Positions 56,681 through 62,748 of a stretch of DNA of 62,748 nucleotides are shown one piece after another. The notes under the pieces were generated by a model. The model was given only the letters and a program-made list of their open reading frames with translations. It was not told where the DNA came from and made no database searches. Both the position numbers and the translations under genes were made by a program. Within the stretch, counting starts at the first letter, position 1. The number at the start of each line of letters is the position of its first letter. Origin of the DNA: Sphingobacteriia bacterium (GTDB lineage Bacteria > Bacteroidota > Bacteroidia > B-17B0 > Aurantibacillaceae); NCBI GenBank assembly GCA_009927275.1, contig RFNG01000077.1, positions 1 to 62,748 on the forward strand, in the 5' to 3' direction.

Positions 56681-59600
56681 TGTGAGCGTGCCATTAAACG
56701 CATGCACTCTATTGTCATACCCTATAGCATTTAATGAAATAAAGTATACGCCATCAGGTACGGGCTCTCCGTTTCGGGTACCATCCCAAACAATTTGCAT
56801 TCCAGAATCTGAATTGGTGTAAAATACCTTTACGCCCCAACGGTTTGTAATTGTAAGCGCCATGTTTTTAATACCGGCATTAGGTATAAGAAATATGTCA
56901 TTTATGCCATCATTATTGGGAGTAAATATATTTGGTATTTGCAGTTCAGAAGCCTGATCAACTATAATAATTAATTGTTTTGACTCTATACAGGTTCCGC
57001 GCTGTGTATGTAACTGAACCGTATATGTACCCGGATGTTGATATTGAATTTTTGGAGTAAGGGTTGATGTTTCGGTAACCGAATATGAACCATTACCAAA
57101 ATTCCAGGTGCTGTTGAGACTTAAAATATTTGATGATGAACGCGATAAGTTAGTAAAATCTACAGGTAATGGTGCAAAACCGCGTATTGGATTGGCTTTG
57201 AAATCTGCAGTAAGTGTACCGTTGATTACTTGCATTTCTGATGTACTAATACATCCATTTAAAATATTAGAAACCACAATACGGTATACTCCGGGTGCAT
57301 CACTAATAAGTACTGATTTTGTGGGATCTGATGTAGCAGCTCCAAGTGGTGCCAGCCATTGAAACTTAAGCAAGGCCAAATCGGTTTTATAGTCAGGTAT
57401 AATACGTACGGTATCCGAACCACAATCTAAAACAAAGGGACCTGGAATTGTGGGCGTATTTACAGATGGAAGTTGAACATCTTCAGCTAAATAAAATTCA
57501 ACACTACTTTTACAACCGTTATTTAAATCTGTAACATATAAAGTATAGGTGCCAGGATAACTGGCCTTATAGGTTGAAGAATTTGCCAAACTCGCCTGTG
57601 GAGGGGGGCCCATCCAAGTTTGCGCAATTACTGGTAAGGAGGTGGTATAGCCCGAATTTTGAGGTATACCGGTACTGCTATTATTGGTAAGGGTTAATGT
57701 TTTATTTAAACATGTTAAAGATCCTGTGCCTGCAATGAGCGCCTTGGGTGGAAATAAATTTTGAAATATTGGTACAATTGTAAATTGTTCACAGAGATTG
57801 CTGTTATCTTTCACATTAAATGTATAATTGGCTATATAAATATTGGTTGGAGCTGTAAAATTTGCTGCAACTGAAATACTGTTTCCTTGCACGGTATTTA
57901 AAATATTAAATGACCATTGCGATGTAATGTTGGGAGTTGAAGAAAAGCCAATGAGCGTGGTTTGGGGCACTGCACAATTCAAAACTTTTTGTGGCACACG
58001 AATTGAATCTATTGATGGCGGAAATGCATTATTTAATACCGTAAAGGGTATGCGTGTAATACAACCACTGGGGCCAATATCTTTTACTACAGCTGTCCAG
58101 GTTCCAGCACTTGTTAGTGTATATACATTTACAGTAGATAAATTTGCAGAAAGTATAGAACTGGTTGGTGGGCCCAGTAATGTATAACTTACTGGACCGC
58201 CGGTAGGCACCTGTAATGAGGTGGTAGGATTTACCGAAGTGGTTTGTGCATTTAAAATTTGTAAGGTTACAACACTTTTGCTTGCGCAGCCCAGCGTAAA
58301 GTTTTGTGGACTCCCCAGGGTAAAGGTTGGAAATCCTTGACTTGAAACTAGAGTAAATTGTTTAGCAACAGTACAACCATTAAGCATATTTTTTGTTATT
58401 ACCGTATAAATGCCTGGTATTCCGGGGCTATATGCTGTATTGGCATTGGTACTTATTAAACTGCTGTTATTAGGGCTAAGAATACAATGCTGAACATTAA
58501 CCAGCGGACTAATAGCATTTACAGTAGTTTGTAGCGGGTTTAAATTTGTACAGTTAATTTGCTGAAACGTTGGCTGAACAATGCTTTGTGGAGCAATGGT
58601 ATTATGCACCACCATAAAGGTTTGTGCGCTTGTGCAGAGCGAAACCGGATGTTTCGCCTGTACGGTCCAAGTGCCCACTTGATTTAAGGTAAAATTGGCT
58701 ATTGCACCAGTTTGTGCAGGCTGATTGGTTTGCGACCATGTGTAATTTAAAGCCGGATTTAATGCCTGAACCGTTACAACAGGTTGCGCGCACGTTATTG
58801 AAAATACTGTACCCGCAGGACTTATTAAAAACGCTGCAGGTGCCGGGCTAGATGCAATTGTAAATACTGAACTTACTGCACAACCTCCATTTGCTGTAAC
58901 TGTATAAGCGTAAACTCCCGGAGCTGTTGACCCTGAAAATGCTGTTTGGGTATTTGAAGTTATTGGTGCTGGTTGCGGACTCCATTGAACGGAATATCCA
59001 GAATTTGCGGGTGTACCTGTAAAACCTAAATTCATTTGAAATGCTGTTAATGTATTTATACAAGTAGCTTGTGTTAATGTAGGCGCAATAGTGGGCTGTA
59101 TCCCAACTACTACATTGCTTATGGCCGATTGCGTAACAACAGCACTTTGTGTATTTAAACCACTTGCAAAAACAGTATAATTAGTAGTGCTTAGAGGATT
59201 TACAACAAATGTAGGGTTTGCGGATGTTACGCCTCCAGGTTGTAAAGAATAATTAATATTTGCCAGTGCCCCGGAGGCTGCTGCTATAATTGTGGCAGAC
59301 TGGCCCGCACAAATACTGGGATTGTTTACAGATAAACAATTGGGATTACATGATAAACTGGCGCTTCCAATAGATTGAAAACTAACCAGGGTGTTTACTC
59401 CACTATAATTAGAAATGCATATTATATACTGCTGACATGGCAACACAGCCAAAGGAGGTTCATAATTTCCAGAAGCACCCCCTACTGGGATATTTGAAGC
59501 TGAAGCAATACCGGTTCCGCCACTCATAGAGGCATTCCAGTTGCAACGTATAGGTGCCAATTGATTGTTTTGAATGGCAGCACATGTAGTAGGAGAATAC

Positions 59601-59950
59601 GGCCACATGGCCCAATCATAAAATCCTACTTGCGGATGCGGACTATTTCCTGCACCAAAAACAAATTCTAAAAAACCTGCATTTCCAATTGTTATTATTA
59701 GCCATTGAGGCTTTAGCTCTCCAGAATGTAAACAGCCCGAATTATTAGATGCCGGATTTGTTGAGGGGTTACTGATATTACTATTTGCAGGTATATCCGC
59801 CACATTACCCACGCCCGATGTTGAATTAAACGTAAAACTGGGATTGGAACATAAAGGAATTGCATTAATACAATCTGCATTAATGTTTGACTGTGCATGT
59901 GCTGTAATGCAGCAACTTAACCATACACCAATCAGAACAATGATCTTCAT
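56669..59950 (-). CDS. Large secreted protein with gliding-motility-type (CHU_C) C-terminal domain
   Basis: A 1093-residue surface or secreted protein. A signal peptide (MKIIVLIGVWLSCCITAHAQ) is followed by a CUB-like/jelly-roll region (residues 20-200), many Ig-like beta-repeats of 80-100 residues with NGC-type cysteines (ANGGCAVSSVFTI, LNNGCKSSVEFYL, LNGCISTSEM), a PKD domain (RGFAPLPVDFTNLS ... STWNFGNGS) and a C-terminal CHU_C domain (IPNIFTPNNDGINDIFLI ... ITNRWGVKVFYT ... DGVYFISL) that directs T9SS type-B export. Likely an adhesin or matrix component. Its start overlaps the previous gene by four bases. Confidence 0.9.
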   Translation of the reverse strand: MKIIVLIGVWLSCCITAHAQSNINADCINAIPLCSNPSFTFNSTSGVGNVADIPANSNISNPSTNPASNNSGCLHSGELKPQWLIITIGNAGFLEFVFGAGNSPHPQVGFYDWAMWPYSPTTCAAIQNNQLAPIRCNWNASMSGGTGIASASNIPVGGASGNYEPPLAVLPCQQYIICISNYSGVNTLVSFQSIGSASLSCNPNCLSVNNPSICAGQSATIIAAASGALANINYSLQPGGVTSANPTFVVNPLSTTNYTVFASGLNTQSAVVTQSAISNVVVGIQPTIAPTLTQATCINTLTAFQMNLGFTGTPANSGYSVQWSPQPAPITSNTQTAFSGSTAPGVYAYTVTANGGCAVSSVFTIASSPAPAAFLISPAGTVFSITCAQPVVTVQALNPALNYTWSQTNQPAQTGAIANFTLNQVGTWTVQAKHPVSLCTSAQTFMVVHNTIAPQSIVQPTFQQINCTNLNPLQTTVNAISPLVNVQHCILSPNNSSLISTNANTAYSPGIPGIYTVITKNMLNGCTVAKQFTLVSSQGFPTFTLGSPQNFTLGCASKSVVTLQILNAQTTSVNPTTSLQVPTGGPVSYTLLGPPTSSILSANLSTVNVYTLTSAGTWTAVVKDIGPSGCITRIPFTVLNNAFPPSIDSIRVPQKVLNCAVPQTTLIGFSSTPNITSQWSFNILNTVQGNSISVAANFTAPTNIYIANYTFNVKDNSNLCEQFTIVPIFQNLFPPKALIAGTGSLTCLNKTLTLTNNSSTGIPQNSGYTTSLPVIAQTWMGPPPQASLANSSTYKASYPGTYTLYVTDLNNGCKSSVEFYLAEDVQLPSVNTPTIPGPFVLDCGSDTVRIIPDYKTDLALLKFQWLAPLGAATSDPTKSVLISDAPGVYRIVVSNILNGCISTSEMQVINGTLTADFKANPIRGFAPLPVDFTNLSRSSSNILSLNSTWNFGNGSYSVTETSTLTPKIQYQHPGTYTVQLHTQRGTCIESKQLIIIVDQASELQIPNIFTPNNDGINDIFLIPNAGIKNMALTITNRWGVKVFYTNSDSGMQIVWDGTRNGEPVPDGVYFISLNAIGYDNRVHAFNGTLTLVR

Positions 59951-60339
59951 CGTTTTATTTGCGCGTGTAAATAATCAAACAGTTCTGTGTACATTACCTT
60001 ATTTACTTTACCATCATGCATAACAGTACATGTACCTGAATCATCTGTTAATATATCTAAAGACTCAGGAACTATATGCGTGTAAGCATGCCTGTTTAAA
60101 TACACATATAAATTAACGTATTCAGATGCTGCGGTTGATATCGTAATTTTAACGCCCTTGCATTGAGGACCAAAACGGGCATTCATAAAGGTAAAGGCAG
60201 CTTGCTGCGCAGATTTTAAAATTAGTGTATCGTTTTGAGAGATCGTCTTTACTGTACAATTTACAAGAATAGACTGGGCCTTACTAAAATTGAAACTGTA
60301 TGTGCCTATTGCAAAACCTATAACATACATCCATTTCAT
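59947..60339 (-). CDS. Small secreted hypothetical protein
   Basis: A 130-residue product with a signal peptide (MKWMYVIGFAIGTYSFNFSKAQ) and a compact domain of about 105 residues with three Cys (VNCTV, GPQCKGV, GTCTV). I do not recognise a family. The ATG at 60339 is used because it begins a clean signal peptide; a longer frame would overlap ispG. It overlaps the start of the adhesin gene (ATGA) and may be a dedicated partner of it. Confidence 0.68.
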   Translation of the reverse strand: MKWMYVIGFAIGTYSFNFSKAQSILVNCTVKTISQNDTLILKSAQQAAFTFMNARFGPQCKGVKITISTAASEYVNLYVYLNRHAYTHIVPESLDILTDDSGTCTVMHDGKVNKVMYTELFDYLHAQIKR

Positions 60340-60385
60340 TGCAATAACTAATGTACTAAAAAAATATTTGTATTTTACACTTGCA

Positions 60386-62327
60386 TTATACTGTTTGGGG
60401 GGGCTCAACCCAATCTCCATGCTGTTGAATCAATTCTATTAATGCATCTACAGCCGTTTGTGCATGTATATTCTTTTTTACAAGTTCTTGTCCTTTATAC
60501 AAAGAGATTTTATCTGTACCCGTACCAACATAACCGTAATCGGCATCGGCCATTTCACCAGGACCATTTACAATACAGCCCATAATGCCAATTTTAATGC
60601 CTTTTAAATGATGGGTTCGGGCTCTTATTTTTTGTGTAGTTTCCTGTAAATCAAAAAGCGTTCTTCCACAACTTGGACACGAAATATACTCAGTTTTACT
60701 AATTCGGGTGCGGGTAGCTTGTAAAATTCCAAAACTGATACTACAACGTTCGGCTAATGCAATGCTAGGGGCCGAAATCCAAATGCCATCACCAAACCCG
60801 TCTAATAATAGCGCTCCCAAATCAACAGCCGCATTTATTGAAAGCAACTCTGAATTAGATTCTGTATATGTTTTTTTTAAAAATAACACTTGGCATTTCA
60901 GAATTTTTTTCCATTTCAAAAATCATCTGCCGCCAAAAGTACACCGATGCCTGCTCACTGCTTTCTAAAACAGCCACAAACGATTTATGATGCTTTTTTA
61001 GTTTTAAAAATACCATCCAATCTTCCAAACTTTTACATACTACAAAACCGATTTGTAAAGCATCTAAGGCTTTATATTCTAAAAATTGTTTTAGTGAAAA
61101 TAAGGGGTAAAAACGTTCACGATTGGCATTTTTAATCCATTGGGTAAAATTTTGAATAATTCCAAGTGTGCCAGGTATTTCAAAATTAAAATTTGCATTT
61201 CCTATATAAATAAAATCTGCTGCCTGATCAGCTATATGCCACTTATCAGACTGTATAGAATAAGAATATCCTGCAGTATAAAAATTGGCAGGTTTAATTT
61301 CTTTATTTTCTGATAGCTCTGTAATTACAATAGGAGGCTGGTTTGATCCAATATGCTGAATTTTGCAACTCGGCTGGCGTTCATAAGCAAACGGATTATA
61401 ATTTAAATCCTTATTATATGTTGAATTTATAGTACTGCTTCTTTCTGTTGCATATCGGTTTATCAAAGCACGTGCTACCGGAATTTCAAATTCAGGATCC
61501 TCAGTAAGTGATACCCGAACCGTATCTCCTATGCCATCTTCTAATAATGCGCCAATACCAACAGCCGATTTAATACGACCATCCTCACCATCGCCAGCCT
61601 CCGTTACACCCAGATGTAATGGATAGGATCTTTCCGTTTTACGCATTTCGGCCACAAGCAACCTATAAGCTTGAACCATTACCTGCGTATTACTGGCTTT
61701 CATAGATATTACAATATTATAATACTGCTCTGCTTCACAAATTCTTATAAATTCTAAAGCACTTTCAACCATACCTTTTGGGGTATCGCCGTAGCGGCTT
61801 AATATACGATCGCTCAATGAACCATGATTAGTGCCAATACGCATGGCTGTTCCATATGTTTTACAAATTTTTACAAGTGGTAAAAAGCGTTCGTAGATAC
61901 GTTCTAATTCGGCATTGTATGTTAAATCAGTATATTCAATTTGTTCGAATTTTTTTTTATCCGCATAATTTCCCGGATTTACACGTACCTTTTCAACAAT
62001 GCGTGCAGCAAATTCTGCAGCATTAGGTGTAAAATGTATATCGGCACAAATTGGAGTATTATAGCCCATTGAGCGTAATTTAGCTTTAATACGCTCTAAA
62101 TTTTTAGCTTCATTTATACTAGGGGCTGTTATACGCACTAACTCACAACCTGCTTCTATCATTCGAATGCTTTGCGCAACAGTAGCATCGGTGTCCATGG
62201 TATCTGTGGTGGTCATACTTTGTACCCTTATTGGATACTGTGCCCCCATCAGCAAATCACCTATTTGTACCTCATGGGTTTTTAACCTCTTATATGCTAA
62301 GGGATTATCTATGTACGTATACACCAT
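60386..62327 (-). CDS. ispG: 4-hydroxy-3-methylbut-2-enyl-diphosphate synthase IspG (long form), one frame break
   Basis: An iron-sulfur enzyme of the MEP isoprenoid pathway. The TIM-barrel half starts VQIGDLLMGAQYPIRVQSMTTTDTMDT. An extra central domain of about 250 residues, as in Bacteroidota, Chlamydia and plants, precedes the C-terminal half with the [4Fe-4S] ligands in SCPSCGRTLF and MGCIVNGPGE. The frames meet in an eight-A run (60871-60878, T on the plus strand): with seven A the protein reads SVIFKKTYTESNSELL and is 646 residues long. As an essential gene it cannot really be broken. A TATTTTTG box (62335-62342) lies seven bases before the ATG. Confidence 0.93.
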
Positions 62328-62334
62328 TATATTA

Positions 62335-62342
62335 CAAAAATA
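62335..62342 (-). promoter_or_regulatory. Promoter -7 box TATTTTTG for ispG
   Basis: Consensus TAnnTTTG on the minus strand, seven bases before the ATG; near-leaderless. Confidence 0.55.
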
Positions 62343-62553
62343 GCTCTATTTTGTTGTATTTAATGAATGTCCTAATTCTAAACACTTGTATTGATAAACC
62401 TTGTTAATTTTTAAAATAGCTTTAATATTACATAGTTGCCAAAGGTGGATTTAATAGTTTTAAATCTATCGTAACCTTATCGCTTTTTTGATTGAGTGTA
62501 TCTTATTATGTTGTAAGGCGATGTCTTAAGTTGTAGTTGTGTATATAATTTAG
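62343..62553. other. AT-rich intergenic DNA without a gene
   Basis: About 210 bases upstream of ispG with no plausible reading frame. A GGCGATGtCTT motif at about 62517 recurs as GGCGATGCCTT at 62554, at the edge of the GC-rich element. Confidence 0.5.
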
Positions 62554-62748
62554 GCGATGCCTTCGGCCCAGGCTACTCCGGGCTCGCTTTCGCTCGGTTG
62601 CCTTTGGCGAACCAAGCCCTACGTATCCCTATCGCGTTTTTTTAGTTGAATTATTTTTAGTGCGATGCTTTGTAATTAGTTTTTTTATTTAGATTATTTG
62701 GGCGCGTCCCTTCGGGTCGGGCTTCTTCGGATTTCGCTGCTCGCTTCG
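62554..62748. repeat. GC-rich repeat-like intergenic element, running off the window
   Basis: Two GC-rich blocks (62554-62636 and 62699-62748) stand out from the AT-rich chromosome. The first holds GGCTCGCTTTCGCTCGG and ends ACGTATCCCTATCGCG; the second has CGCGTCCCTTCGGGTCGGGC and TTCGCTGCTCGCTTCG. Such TTCGGG/TCGGGC and CGCTCG-rich palindromic strings are, from memory, frequent as dispersed intergenic repeats in Bacteroidota. No ORF or transposase is visible. A copy elsewhere in the genome would confirm it as a repeat. Confidence 0.45.

Noticed and set aside
60860-60900. Programmed -1 ribosomal frameshift at the A-rich site in ispG
   Set aside because: The shift needed is +1 (or -2), not the -1 that an A-rich slippery site produces, and nine similar breaks occur in unrelated genes.
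1-62748. CRISPR array or phage genes
   Set aside because: No regularly spaced repeats, Cas proteins, terminase, capsid or tail genes are visible on either strand.

Overview
The window comes from an AT-rich member of the Bacteroidota. The evidence is phylum-typical architecture: a fused two-domain E1 component of a 2-oxoacid dehydrogenase, a fused MurF-alanine racemase, a long IspG with a central insertion, a short (287-residue) primary sigma factor, a gliding-motility-type C-terminal domain and T9SS-like C-termini on secreted proteins, TAnnTTTG promoter boxes and no clear Shine-Dalgarno sequences. I cannot assign a class or genus. It is mostly ordinary chromosomal core sequence with about 45 protein genes, a tmRNA gene and no rRNA, tRNA or CRISPR array that I can see.

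Layout. 1-1234: edge of an accessory region, with a partial ORF, a 47-aa ORF, a 5'-truncated serine-recombinase remnant and the tmRNA gene (ssrA, minus), whose 3' end points at the remnant. 1265-5434: S41 protease, saccharopine dehydrogenase-like enzyme and two secreted proteins. 5526-11657 (minus): rpsU, xerC-like recombinase, fused E1, threonine aldolase, dnaG. 11753-17644 (plus): DHH phosphoesterase, acyl-CoA carboxylase beta subunit, TonB receptor, rpoD. 18167-24981: metal/cobalamin-binding protein (minus), then an EamA transporter, yicC, amino-acid permease, SDR, an apparently exported PLP enzyme and an exported RidA. 24978-29616: tdk and murF-alr (minus), then a small unknown gene and an M28 peptidase. 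29765-37064: a minus operon (surface-antigen-like protein, LVIVD protein, 3-hydroxyacyl-CoA dehydrogenase, methyltransferase) and two divergent secreted-protein genes. 37061-43672 (minus): FG-GAP protein, beta-propeller lipoprotein, mnmH, selD, nadK. 43765-46522 (minus): rpsT, paaZ, ridA. 46584-56680 (plus): secreted protein, MFS transporter, trxB, moxR-type ATPase, unknown, fumarylacetoacetase, RRM protein, carB, c-type cytochrome. 56669-62327 (minus): ispG, a small secreted protein and a 1093-residue adhesin-like protein. The last 420 bases are non-coding and hold a GC-rich repeat-like element.

Functional themes: central information processing (DnaG, RpoD, S20, S21, tmRNA), cell-wall precursor synthesis, branched-chain/aromatic catabolism (fused E1, carboxylase, PaaZ, HbdA-like, FAH), selenium-dependent tRNA modification (SelD-MnmH) and a large secreted or surface protein set.

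Two things shape how the annotation should be read. Ten otherwise conserved genes are broken by one apparent single-base indel each, mostly in homopolymers; this looks like uncorrected long-read sequence rather than gene decay, so I annotate each as one gene and give the break point. Many first genes also have a TAnnTTT(G/A) box only 3-9 bases before the start codon, suggesting leaderless or nearly leaderless mRNAs.
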